A stretch of DNA of 41,376 nt, from positions 1 through 41,376 of the IMG/VR virus record IMGVR_UViG_3300025009_000036. One strand, 5' to 3'. The translations under genes and the position numbers were made by a program. The DNA is from a virus. Positions 19,807 to 28,400 of the stretch are shown here, in pieces (within the stretch, counting starts at the first letter, position 1; every line of letters starts with the position of its first letter). Under the pieces are notes generated by a model. The model was given only the letters and a program-made list of their open reading frames with translations. It was not told the DNA's origin and did not search any database.

Positions 19807-20049
19807 ATGGACGAACTAACTGAAGGACGAATTGTGCATTTTGTTTTGGAAAGCGGCGAGTGCCGCCCGGCTATCGTCGTAAAAGTGTGGCGCGTTACTG
19901 GTCCCGGTAATATCCAGGACCCGCCCGAAAACGGATGTTGCAACCTGCAAGTTTTCTGTGACAGTGACGCACTTGGGCAGTGGATGACTAGCGTAGTCTA
20001 TTCCGAAGAACCAACCCCCGGAACCTGGCATTGGATCGAGAAGGCGTGA
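19807..20049 (+). CDS. Conserved hypothetical phage protein (80 aa)
   Basis: 80 residues of the type GRIVHFVLESGECRPAIVVKVWRV...CCNLQVFCDSDAL...GTWHWIEKA, a small beta-barrel-like family I have seen in many phages without known function. CCNLQ and ECRPA give three Cys, not arranged as a classical zinc knuckle. AAGGAG precedes the start. The stop overlaps a GTG start (GTGA) of the next gene. Confidence 0.66.
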   Translation: MDELTEGRIVHFVLESGECRPAIVVKVWRVTGPGNIQDPPENGCCNLQVFCDSDALGQWMTSVVYSEEPTPGTWHWIEKA

Positions 20050-20324
20050 CCGACAATGCGCCGGCTACCATCAAACTACACTTTGAAGTGTGGCGTATCA
20101 AGACCCTGGTAGATAACACGATCGAAGTGACCATACACCTGACCGAAGATCAGATACCAGAGGCGGCCATGCTTATGGAATGCCGGCGCATGAGTATAAC
20201 CCTGGAAGCCACGGCAAAAGCCAAGGTCATAGCACAGAAAAACAGGATGGAATTAGAGGATGCGACTAAGAAAGAAGCAGCGCCGAAAGTTATTAGAATG
20301 GGTAAGCGAAGGCCTCAAGACTGA
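20046..20324 (+). CDS. Hypothetical protein (92 aa), GTG start
   Basis: The GTG at 20046 overlaps the upstream stop (GTGA) and is the likely start; an in-frame TTG at 20031 is the alternative. 92 residues: strands in the first half (IKLHFEVWRIKTLVDNTIEVTIHL), then a helix and a basic tail (KVIRMGKRRPQD). It overlaps the terminase small-subunit gene by 65 bases. Position suggests a packaging-associated role; no family is recognised. Confidence 0.55.
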   Translation: MTDNAPATIKLHFEVWRIKTLVDNTIEVTIHLTEDQIPEAAMLMECRRMSITLEATAKAKVIAQKNRMELEDATKKEAAPKVIRMGKRRPQD

Positions 20325-20784
20325 CGAGATAAACGCCAGGGCAGCGGAGTTTATCGAGCCGTTCAAAGTAACATGGCAGCAAGTAGACTGGTATAGAAAG
20401 ACGCGCCGCATTGACATTAAGAATATCCTGGCAGAGGACGAGAAGAACGCACTAACCACCGGCCTTGCACTGAAGGAGAACCGAGTCGCCAAGCTAAAAG
20501 CGCTGGCAGAAATGATGGAGCTTGACTTCGCAGACGAGCTGCTATGGACAGACCAGATCAAGAGTATAGGCAGCGGCTTTAGTGCTCAGGTAGTAGAGTA
20601 TCAGGAGTTCAACGCCGGCGAGGTTACCCAGTACCGAGGTATCCTTGACGACATAGCCAAGGAAGTAGGCGACCGCGTAACCAAGATCAAGAACGAAGGC
20701 GAGCTAACCATTAACATTAACCCCATGAAAGAAGTACTGGATAAGGTGTATGGAGAGCAGGCTAGTACAGACCCAGGAGCTTAA
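20260..20784 (+). CDS. terS: Terminase small subunit-like protein
   Basis: 174 residues immediately before the large terminase gene and overlapping it by 35 bases. The N-terminus (RKKQRRKLLEWVSEGLKTDEINARAAEFIEPFKVTWQQVDWYRKTRR) has the pattern of a DNA-binding helix-turn-helix. It is followed by charged helices (NILAEDEKNALTTGLALKENRVAKLKALAEMMELDF) suited to ring assembly. Small terminase subunits recognise the packaging site and stimulate the ATPase. The call is mainly from position and layout. Confidence 0.75.
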   Translation: MRLRKKQRRKLLEWVSEGLKTDEINARAAEFIEPFKVTWQQVDWYRKTRRIDIKNILAEDEKNALTTGLALKENRVAKLKALAEMMELDFADELLWTDQIKSIGSGFSAQVVEYQEFNAGEVTQYRGILDDIAKEVGDRVTKIKNEGELTININPMKEVLDKVYGEQASTDPGA

Positions 20785-22180
20785 CCCCAGGTCCCTTGAA
20801 AACTACGTAAGAGCAGCGGCAGCAGCCGGCCTACCACGCGGCCAGCTCGAAAACTTTATCGGCCGCGGCTACGTATCACAGCCAAGCCAGCTCCCATTTC
20901 ACGCGCTAGCCAGGCAATCAGATATGCCAGGCGGCCCGGCGATGATAGCGTTAGGGGGATCGAGAGGCGGAGGCAAATCCCATGCAGTAATGGCACAGGT
21001 AGCAATAGACGACTGCCAGCGCGTACCAGGATTGAAGTGGCTATTCCTACGCAAGATCAAGTTAGGCGCGGCCGAGTCTATGTCAGACATAATCCGAAAG
21101 CTGCTGATGTACACACCCCACACCTACGCAGAAAGCACAGACACGGTAGACTTTCCAAGCAACAGTCGCATTCTAATCGGTGGATACAAGGACCCGGGCG
21201 ACATCGACAAGTACATAGGGATCGAGTATGACGGCATAGCGATCGAGGATGCGACGCAGCTATCAGAGAAAAAGATAGTGATGATACGCGGCAGCCTACG
21301 CACAAGCCGGCCGGCCAGCGAATGGATACCCAGGTTATACCTATCGTTCAACCCAGGCGGAATAGGCTGGAGCTACATCAAGCGCACATTCATCACGCCA
21401 TGGAGAGCCGGCGCAGAAACCACCACCCGCTTTATCCCTTCTTCTTACCTCGACAACAAGTTTATCGATGACCGCTACCGTGAATTCTTAGGTGAGCTTA
21501 CCGGAGACTTAGCCAGAGCCTGGCGAGAAGGCGACCTAGATGTATACGAAGGTCAGGCATTCCCCACATTCCGCACCGAGCGCCACGTTATAGATCCATT
21601 CGAGATACCCTATCATTGGCCCAGGTGGAGGGCGATAGATTGGGGATACGCAGCGCCATTCGTTTGCTTATGGTTGACCAAGAACCCAGACAACGGCCGG
21701 ATATATGTGTACCGCGAGTATCACGCTACACTGATGACGGACCCGCAGCAGGCCCGCACCATCAAGAGCCTTACACCGAAATCGGAAAGCATTAGCTTTA
21801 CCTACGCAGATCCTTCGATGTGGGCAAAGAAAAGCCAAGAAGATATAGTCACCAGCACAGCCGATGTATACATGAAAGAAGGTGTATACCTTACCAAGGC
21901 AGACAATGATAGAATCAGTGGTAAGCGAAAGGTAGATAGGTTCCTCGCAGACCTACCGGACGGCAAGCCAGGGCTACTCATATTCAGGAACTGCACTTAT
22001 CTTGCAGAGACAATACCAGAGCTGCCAAGAGACGAGCACAACCCCGAAGATGTTGACAGCCAGGCCGATGACCACGCATATGACACTCTGAAATACGGAC
22101 TAACCAACACAGATATCATGGTAGCAGTACACCAACAGCAGCAGCAAGAAAACCCATGGCTGCAGGTGAAGCACTTTTAG
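20750..22180 (+). CDS. terL: Terminase large subunit
   Basis: 476 residues. Walker A GGSRGGGKS (69-77), Walker B region YDGIAIEDA (160-168), and the coupling segment around LYLSFNPGG. The C-terminal nuclease domain has D in RAIDWGYAAPF, D in FTYADPSMW and D in DDHAYDTLKYG, the RNase-H-like triad. It translocates DNA into proheads and cuts the concatemer. The circular assembly is consistent with a circularly permuted headful mechanism, though cos-type ends cannot be excluded. Confidence 0.93.
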   Translation: MESRLVQTQELNPRSLENYVRAAAAAGLPRGQLENFIGRGYVSQPSQLPFHALARQSDMPGGPAMIALGGSRGGGKSHAVMAQVAIDDCQRVPGLKWLFLRKIKLGAAESMSDIIRKLLMYTPHTYAESTDTVDFPSNSRILIGGYKDPGDIDKYIGIEYDGIAIEDATQLSEKKIVMIRGSLRTSRPASEWIPRLYLSFNPGGIGWSYIKRTFITPWRAGAETTTRFIPSSYLDNKFIDDRYREFLGELTGDLARAWREGDLDVYEGQAFPTFRTERHVIDPFEIPYHWPRWRAIDWGYAAPFVCLWLTKNPDNGRIYVYREYHATLMTDPQQARTIKSLTPKSESISFTYADPSMWAKKSQEDIVTSTADVYMKEGVYLTKADNDRISGKRKVDRFLADLPDGKPGLLIFRNCTYLAETIPELPRDEHNPEDVDSQADDHAYDTLKYGLTNTDIMVAVHQQQQQENPWLQVKHF

Positions 22181-22188
22181 GAGATAAT

Positions 22189-23907
22189 ATGGACCAGCGA
22201 GTAATTGAGTACGCAGAATACTTACGAGGCCTGCACGCCGCACGCAATACCATGTTCAACAAAATGGAACAGATGTACCTTGTTGAGTGGGCAGACGAGG
22301 CAGACGTAAAGAAGAAACTACACAATGCCAAGATAACCAAAAGCCCGGACCCCCGCAACACCTTACTAGGCGCAGTCAGGCTGATGGTAGCAACCGAGCC
22401 AGAGTTTACCGTACCCAGGGACCAGCTAGGCGAAGGCATTCAGGATGATTCGAGTAAGCTAGAGACGGCAGCCAAAACATTATGGACAAGGGCCGGCCGC
22501 CTACGCCAGGCACCAGTACACTATGACCTGGTATTATCCGCCTTACTATTCTCAGAGATGCACATAGCTATCACTTGCACAGCCGACACCCTTGCATTCA
22601 ACAGTCACGCACCGAAGCAGATCAAGCGCAGGATGGAGCAGATAGCAGCCTATACCCCATTCACCTACGACATTTGGGATCCGCGCACAGGCTACCCAGA
22701 ATTCGGGCCGTATGGATTGGCGAGATACTACCGTGAAGTAATCACTACGGCCAACAAAGTGCTGGACGAATTTGGGGAGCCGGCAGTCAAGGCCCTGGCT
22801 AACATGGCATACAGCTCCGAGGTAACGCTATGTCACTGGTGGGATTACGAGAAGCGCATTACCTGGATAAAGAACTTTGACCCGCCATTGATCGAGGAGA
22901 ACAGGGACGATCCATACTTACCTATCGTAGTGCAGTTGGGTGAAGGTTCGCTAATGTTTCAGAAGCCAGAGGACCAGCGCCAGCCCTTCTTATTCACCCT
23001 GGAAAAGGCCGGATTATGGGAGCGCATGAATTTGGCTTTGACCGTGATGAACACGGCGGTATTCTCCTTCGCAGCTAACCCTACCTACTTCGAGAGAGTA
23101 AACAACCCTGATAAACATTTGTTGATCGACTACAACATACCAGGGTTTAAGGTAACACTTGGGCCAGGAGAAGAGTTCGGACCTGTGAATAAAGCTGCCA
23201 TTGATCCGAGCCTAATGCAGATGATGCAAGTAACGCAGGACAAGATACCAGAGAGTACGATGCACGGCCAGGCATTAGGCCAGCCAATGGGGGGAAGTAC
23301 AGCATACTCGACGATAGCCCTACTCAACCAGGCAGGCCGGCTACCACTGGTAATGTTTCAGCGCATGGCATCTAACGCAATAGGTCAGGTCATTCAAACG
23401 TCATTCGAGTGGGCCAAGTACAAGAGCATCGACCATCCCGTATTAGGCGTGAAGGCAAACGAGATACCTGATAACCTGGAAGTATCAGCCCTGCTCGAAG
23501 TAACACTACCGCAAGACAAGCTACAGAATGCCAATGTAGCCGGCCTATTGACCCGCGACCAGGTAGCAAGTCTAAGGTGGATACGTGAAAACGTAATGGG
23601 CATTGGGCAATCAGAAACCATGGACAAGGAAATTATGATAGAGCAGGCAACCAAGGCCATGTTTGCCATGCTCATGCAGGAGATGTTAGCACAGGCACAG
23701 CAGCAGCAAGCACCACAGCCCGGCCCAGGTGGACCACCGCAGCCAGGTATGGAAGGTCAACAGATGCCACCCGGGCAAGAGCAGATGCCCCCAGGTATGG
23801 AGCAGCCGGCAGGTCCAATGGGCAGCCAGGAACTTATGAACCAGCAAGGCGCCATGCCAGGAGAACCCATCCAGGGCGCGCAGCCTTACCCACCCATGGG
23901 AGTGTGA
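22189..23907 (+). CDS. Portal protein
   Basis: The frame is open from 22156, but the ATG at 22189 has AGGAG at 22180-22184 and avoids a larger overlap; 572 residues. It follows the large terminase and precedes head genes, the usual portal position. The sequence has the long mixed alpha/beta portal style (VIEYAEYLRGLHAARNTMFNKMEQMYLVEW..., LALTVMNTAVFSFAANPTYFERVNN) and a Gln/Pro/Met-rich, probably disordered C-terminus (about 500-572). The portal forms the dodecameric ring through which DNA enters. I infer the family from context and size rather than one motif. Confidence 0.8.
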   Translation: MDQRVIEYAEYLRGLHAARNTMFNKMEQMYLVEWADEADVKKKLHNAKITKSPDPRNTLLGAVRLMVATEPEFTVPRDQLGEGIQDDSSKLETAAKTLWTRAGRLRQAPVHYDLVLSALLFSEMHIAITCTADTLAFNSHAPKQIKRRMEQIAAYTPFTYDIWDPRTGYPEFGPYGLARYYREVITTANKVLDEFGEPAVKALANMAYSSEVTLCHWWDYEKRITWIKNFDPPLIEENRDDPYLPIVVQLGEGSLMFQKPEDQRQPFLFTLEKAGLWERMNLALTVMNTAVFSFAANPTYFERVNNPDKHLLIDYNIPGFKVTLGPGEEFGPVNKAAIDPSLMQMMQVTQDKIPESTMHGQALGQPMGGSTAYSTIALLNQAGRLPLVMFQRMASNAIGQVIQTSFEWAKYKSIDHPVLGVKANEIPDNLEVSALLEVTLPQDKLQNANVAGLLTRDQVASLRWIRENVMGIGQSETMDKEIMIEQATKAMFAMLMQEMLAQAQQQQAPQPGPGGPPQPGMEGQQMPPGQEQMPPGMEQPAGPMGSQELMNQQGAMPGEPIQGAQPYPPMGV

Positions 23908-23910
23908 CGT

Positions 23911-24144
23911 ATGCCGCTTACAATTAGAGACGCAGAGATAGCAATACTCTCAGCCAAGGTACAGCTCAAAGAGTTTCAAAGGGAATTCTTAGGCCAGTGG
24001 TATGGTCCGATCGTTGACACCATGATTTCAATCAAGTGGGCGCAGATGACACCGGGCCAACACCTTGCGCTAAGACAGGCCAACCCCCAGGCATATGACG
24101 AAATAGAGGCAAAGGTAATTAAGCTACAGGAAGGAAGAAAATAA
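23911..24144 (+). CDS. Hypothetical protein (77 aa)
   Basis: 77 residues, mostly helical (DAEIAILSAKVQLKEFQREFLGQWYGPIVDTMISIKWAQMT, AYDEIEAKVIKLQEGRK). It begins three bases after the portal stop and shares a base with the next gene's ATG. Small helical proteins at this position are often head-assembly or injection accessory proteins; nothing specific can be seen. Confidence 0.6.
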   Translation: MPLTIRDAEIAILSAKVQLKEFQREFLGQWYGPIVDTMISIKWAQMTPGQHLALRQANPQAYDEIEAKVIKLQEGRK

Positions 24145-24863
24145 TGGCAATCGCATACGAACCCACCAACAGACGCAGCAGGCCCACGTACAAGCCGCAG
24201 CAACGGCAGCCGAAGCCAGTAGCATACCGCGGAGCAGCCGGCAGATCAGCAGGCAGAGGTGGAGGCCGGCAGTATGAGCCAGAAGAAGAACCGAAGGCAC
24301 CGCCATGGGCTACCAAAGACTGGCAGCAACGAGCAAGGGAGCGCAACCAGGCAGACGTACCACAGCGATACAACCCCGTACCCCCGACCAACCCAAGGGC
24401 AGCCGGCCCAGTCCCCACCATGGGGCCAGAGTACGCCGCATGGATGCAGCGAGATAACAGAACCGGCGCCCCACGCTACGGCAGCAGCACCATGCCAGGC
24501 ACGTACCCCCAGGGCATGTACTACCAGGGACAGAAGCCGCCGGCCACCCCATACGGCAACAACTTAGAGCTGATGTATGCCTACCAGAACAGCCCATCAG
24601 GCCAGGCCGCAGCCGCCGGCAGCCAATGGAACATACCGTGGGGAGCCTACGGTAACGACCTGGAAATGATGTACGCCTACCAGGGCGCGCAGCTTGCCGC
24701 CAATCAGGCAGCATTCGCACGCAACTATAAACCTCAGACAGGTGGAGGCGGCTACAGCTACCCAAGATATAGTGGATACGGAGGCGGAGGCGGCTACACT
24801 CCACAGACCTACACCCCCGACATTCCCAAATGGTTATATGGATTGCTCACGTGGAGAATCTAA
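24144..24863 (+). CDS. Gly/Pro/Tyr-rich low-complexity protein
   Basis: 239 residues, strongly enriched in Pro, Gly, Tyr, Arg, Gln and Ala. Most is likely disordered (PTYKPQQRQPKPVAYRGAAG, GGGGYSYPRYSGYGGGGGY). A direct internal repeat, GNNLELMYAYQ and GNDLEMMYAYQ, about 35 residues apart, may be a short binding element. A related string, NDLETAYELHKQ, occurs near the N-terminus of the giant protein. The C-terminus is PDIPKWLYGLLTWRI, and the DNA for TWRI-stop doubles as an SD region (24849-24863). Possibly a virion or assembly linker protein. Confidence 0.55.
   Translation: MAIAYEPTNRRSRPTYKPQQRQPKPVAYRGAAGRSAGRGGGRQYEPEEEPKAPPWATKDWQQRARERNQADVPQRYNPVPPTNPRAAGPVPTMGPEYAAWMQRDNRTGAPRYGSSTMPGTYPQGMYYQGQKPPATPYGNNLELMYAYQNSPSGQAAAAGSQWNIPWGAYGNDLEMMYAYQGAQLAANQAAFARNYKPQTGGGGYSYPRYSGYGGGGGYTPQTYTPDIPKWLYGLLTWRI
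24849..24863 (+). promoter_or_regulatory. Ribosome-site cassette ACGTGGAGAATCTAA, copy 1
   Basis: This 15-base string encodes Thr-Trp-Arg-Ile-stop of the upstream gene and at the same time supplies GGAG for the metallopeptidase ATG at 24867. The identical string is at 25444-25458, and its last 12 bases recur at 159-170. Confidence 0.75.
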
Positions 24864-24866
24864 CGC

Positions 24867-25235
24867 ATGAGAAAACGCAAGATCATTCAGGCGGCATTCG
24901 ATAAATGGTTGAAGCCGCTAGGATTATTGTGGCACGATGGTAGGATTTCATACTATACCGACAAGAAGTCTATCAAGAAAGTTTTTGATAACAAGGATGT
25001 ATGTGCAAAGTGTTGGGCAGACTGGCGGTATGGAACGTTCACAATTGCGATAAACCTACCGGCGTTCAAGGGAATGAGCAGAGAGCAGATAGAGGGGGTA
25101 GTTTTACATGAGCTTTGCCATGTGCTGGTGAATGAGATGCGCGAGGGAGAGATACACCACGAAGAACGGGTAGTAACCGGCCTCACTAAGGCATTCGAGT
25201 GGGTGTACAAGGCCGGCGGCGGAAACCTAGAATAG
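24867..25235 (+). CDS. HExxH zinc metallopeptidase-like protein (122 aa)
   Basis: 122 residues with HELCH at 81-85, the gluzincin/minigluzincin HExxH zinc site, followed by HHEERVV (97-103), whose His or Glu can give the third ligand. The preceding GVVLHELCHVLV helix is typical of SprT/ImmA-like minimal peptidases. Two Cys (VCAKCWADW, about 46-49) lie before it. It may cleave a structural or host protein, for example the neighbouring giant protein; no substrate is shown by the sequence. SD GGAG lies in the ACGTGGAGAATCTAA repeat upstream. Confidence 0.72.
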   Translation: MRKRKIIQAAFDKWLKPLGLLWHDGRISYYTDKKSIKKVFDNKDVCAKCWADWRYGTFTIAINLPAFKGMSREQIEGVVLHELCHVLVNEMREGEIHHEERVVTGLTKAFEWVYKAGGGNLE

Positions 25236-25255
25236 CAACAAGAAAGGAATCTAAC

Positions 25256-25444
25256 ATGTCACCACTAATTGAAGAAGAAGTTTACAGCCAAATGCTAAGC
25301 ACCCTCCAAACCATGAAGGATGCAAAGCCCAACGACCGGAGCGAGAAGGACCGGCGCTATGCAGTAGCCATTACGGAGATGGAGAAGTCTATAGCGTATT
25401 TTGCTTTTTACGTTATGCTCCCTGTCACCAGTCACACCGAGTAA
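25256..25444 (+). CDS. Small helical protein (62 aa)
   Basis: 62 residues from ATG 25256 (SD AAAGGA upstream; the open frame from 25199 overlaps the peptidase gene). Helical with acidic and basic stretches (LIEEEVYSQMLSTLQTMKDAK, RYAVAITEMEKSIAYFAFYVMLPV). It lies between the metallopeptidase and the giant protein and might be a partner of either. Function unknown. Confidence 0.58.
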   Translation: MSPLIEEEVYSQMLSTLQTMKDAKPNDRSEKDRRYAVAITEMEKSIAYFAFYVMLPVTSHTE

Positions 25445-25458
25445 CGTGGAGAATCTAA
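25444..25458 (+). promoter_or_regulatory. Ribosome-site cassette ACGTGGAGAATCTAA, copy 2
   Basis: Identical to 24849-24863, placed immediately before the ATG of the giant gene at 25459. Its GGAG is the likely SD for that gene. Confidence 0.75.
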
Positions 25459-28400
25459 ATGGCACAGACCAACCCAGGCGCAGGCGGAGGCCAGTACAAG
25501 CCCAGGCAATATAGCAACCTACCCAAAACCCCATGGCGAGTGTGGGGGGAGTCACAGGGATTCTACAGGGAGCCGGGACCAAGCGGCCCGCCATCTGCCA
25601 GCCCGTATGTACAGCAATCCCCATGGCAGACGTGGGGAGAATTGCAGGGCTATGCCAGGCCACAGCAGCCACAGCCAGGGCAAGGGTTCTGGGAAGATCC
25701 TATCAGGGTAGTGCGATACCGTAACATGGCAAGGGCTATGCCAGAGAACTGGCAGGCTCCGCAATGGCTGAATATGAACGACCTGGAAACAGCATACGAG
25801 CTGCACAAGCAGACCAATGCAGGCGCACCGGAGTGGGCCTGGAAGCCGTTGCCTACTGACAACCCGGGCCGGCAATTCCTTGCCCTGATGCAACCGCCCC
25901 CAGATGATTTGCTATGGCCGGGGGAGCAGCAGTACTCACAGAACCCACAGTATGCCACCACCATGGGCGCGCCATTACCGCAATTCAGGGAACAAGATGC
26001 GCTATGGGTAGCACGCGCACCCGAGGATATACCTAATCCCGCACACGCAGGGCTAACAGACAACCAGTACAACCAGCTTAAGCCCTGGCAGCAGGGAGCA
26101 GTGGCCCTATTCGCAGGTCCAATACCCGGCATAGGCATGGCTGGGATAACAGGCGCAGCAATAGGCGGCGCACTAGTGCCTGGTATAGGCGCAGCAGTAG
26201 GCGGATTAGCAGCCGGCGGAGCAGCCCTATACGGATACTACAACCCAGAAGGTACAGTAGCAAGCTGGCTTAACGGCCTCGACGCGCCACGTAATGAGCT
26301 ATTCAGATACTTAGGCGTACTACACCAGTTAGGCAACGCCATCGAGGACCCGGAGAAATACGGAACACTCACCGAAGTACTTAGTAATTGGGAAGCGACC
26401 AAGGCGGCCGGCGAATTGTACGATAGAGTATTCTTCACAGGCTGGATGGACCCTACGAATATTCTTGCTATAGCGGGAGGCGATCAGCCAGCACCCGCAG
26501 GATACGCATGGCGATTCGGGGAGATGAACCCAGAGACAGGACTGCCCTACACCGAGCCAGTACAGGTAGAGGAGAAGGGAAAGTACGGTGAAGATGCCCT
26601 AATCGAAGCACGCCAAAGGATTGTACGCGGCGAAGATGCCAACGCAGTAATAGCAGACATCATGCAAAGATATGGCATGTCAGGGCAGGCTGGCGAGTTC
26701 GTTACCGGATTCTTCTTAGACCCCATTGACCGCATACCAGGGATAACAAGTGCAGGCGTACAATTTTACGCAGGTCTAACCGGAAACACCAGACTTGGCA
26801 TAGCGATGGATTTATCAAAAGGCCCGATGGAAGGCGTACAGTTATACGCCAACTTCTTACAGACCCAGGTAAACGCCAGCGATGTTTCAAAGATGGATGG
26901 ATTCTCACGCTGGTTAGCAGGCGTAACACCTGATGGAAATCCAACATGGGCCACAGCTCCGGCAAAGAATAACCCACTAGCATACCTGTTCAGCCTTACC
27001 CCCAAAGCCAGAGCCGATGCCATTGTAAACAATGCCGCTACTAACCTTGCACTTGTATTAGACGTTCAGACGAAAGACCCCAAGGCATGGGTAGACACAG
27101 TACATAAGCTGGTACAGACACCGCACACCCTTGCCAGTGAATTGAGTATGGCAAGTATTGAGAGCGTATCAGGAGCAGCCGTACCCATAGCCTTGAAAGA
27201 CTACTTGCCAGTGATCGACACCTTGTTAGCCAGCTACGAAGCCAACGCCGGCAATCGTATCATGCTTACAAACATAGCTAACGTTCTGGCAATCACGCCG
27301 GCCCAGGTATTAGCCCGCCTATCCAACCCGACCCAGGCAGACATACTACTACGCCAGCTTGTTACCAAGGTAGAAGGACTGGACACCGACCAGGCCAAGG
27401 CTATAACCGCAGCCTACGCAGACAAGAGCCTAACAGGGCAGACATTGACGAAACTTGCCCGCACATTCATAGAGGACAAGCAGCCGCTAGATGCAGACGC
27501 GTTCCTAGCCGACATGTACGTAAGCGCCACCAACCATATGTCAACATGGGCAGCGCAATTCTTCAACGTCAAGCCTGATCCTACATGGAGCCGGCTAGCC
27601 GACACAGTAAAGGCGGCCCAGAGCGCATTAGTATTAGGGTTCAGCCCTACCTATTTTCTCACCAACGTAGTGAGCAACGTTGTAGCTATGTCGGCATCAG
27701 GAGTATTAGGGCTACGATCGACAAAGCAGATCGGCACATTCTGGAATAGATTCGGTATCGTACCTCCACGCCTACGTGCAGGCGTAGGCATAGCAGCACT
27801 TGGAGACACCGCAGACTTTGGACCTATCCAGGCAGCCGGCAGAGTAGAAGGCCCGCTAACAAACATCAAAGAACTATTCTCGCAAAAGACAAAGAGGCTA
27901 CAGATATTCAGCCATTTGTCAGGGGAATTCGAGAAGCTATCCAGCCAGCAGGCATTCACGGCCGGCACAGAAAAGATATGGCGTAAGCTATGGCGCCGCG
28001 GCCTAGGCTTTGACAAGATGAATCCTGAATTAGTCAAGCGATTGTCGGCCATCGACCCCAACCTACCCGCGGTAATCTACGGATCCATTGAGGCCGGCAT
28101 GAACAAGGCCGAGATAGAAGCCGCGCTATGGTCAGGCATGATGAAGCGGACAGCCCAGGAAGCCATACCTATAGTAGCCAACCAGCTAAAGATGTCAGTG
28201 GACGATGTTACAGAAGCACTCGACAACGCCGGTATGCTATCTAAGGAGTTCGCAGACAAGCTAGCCGATGCCAAGACACCGGAGGACATTCGCAATCTGT
28301 TAGCTCAGCAAGAAGAACAGATCCAGAGATACCTTAACGACTTATCGGTAGAAAGAATAGCCGGCCATATTGAGCACGCAAATAACCGCACGACACGAGA

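Noticed and set aside
24310-24804. 164-residue minus-strand frame opposite the Gly/Tyr/Pro-rich gene
   Set aside because: The + strand frame fits the operon spacing and has a proper start; the reverse frame is an effect of compositional bias.
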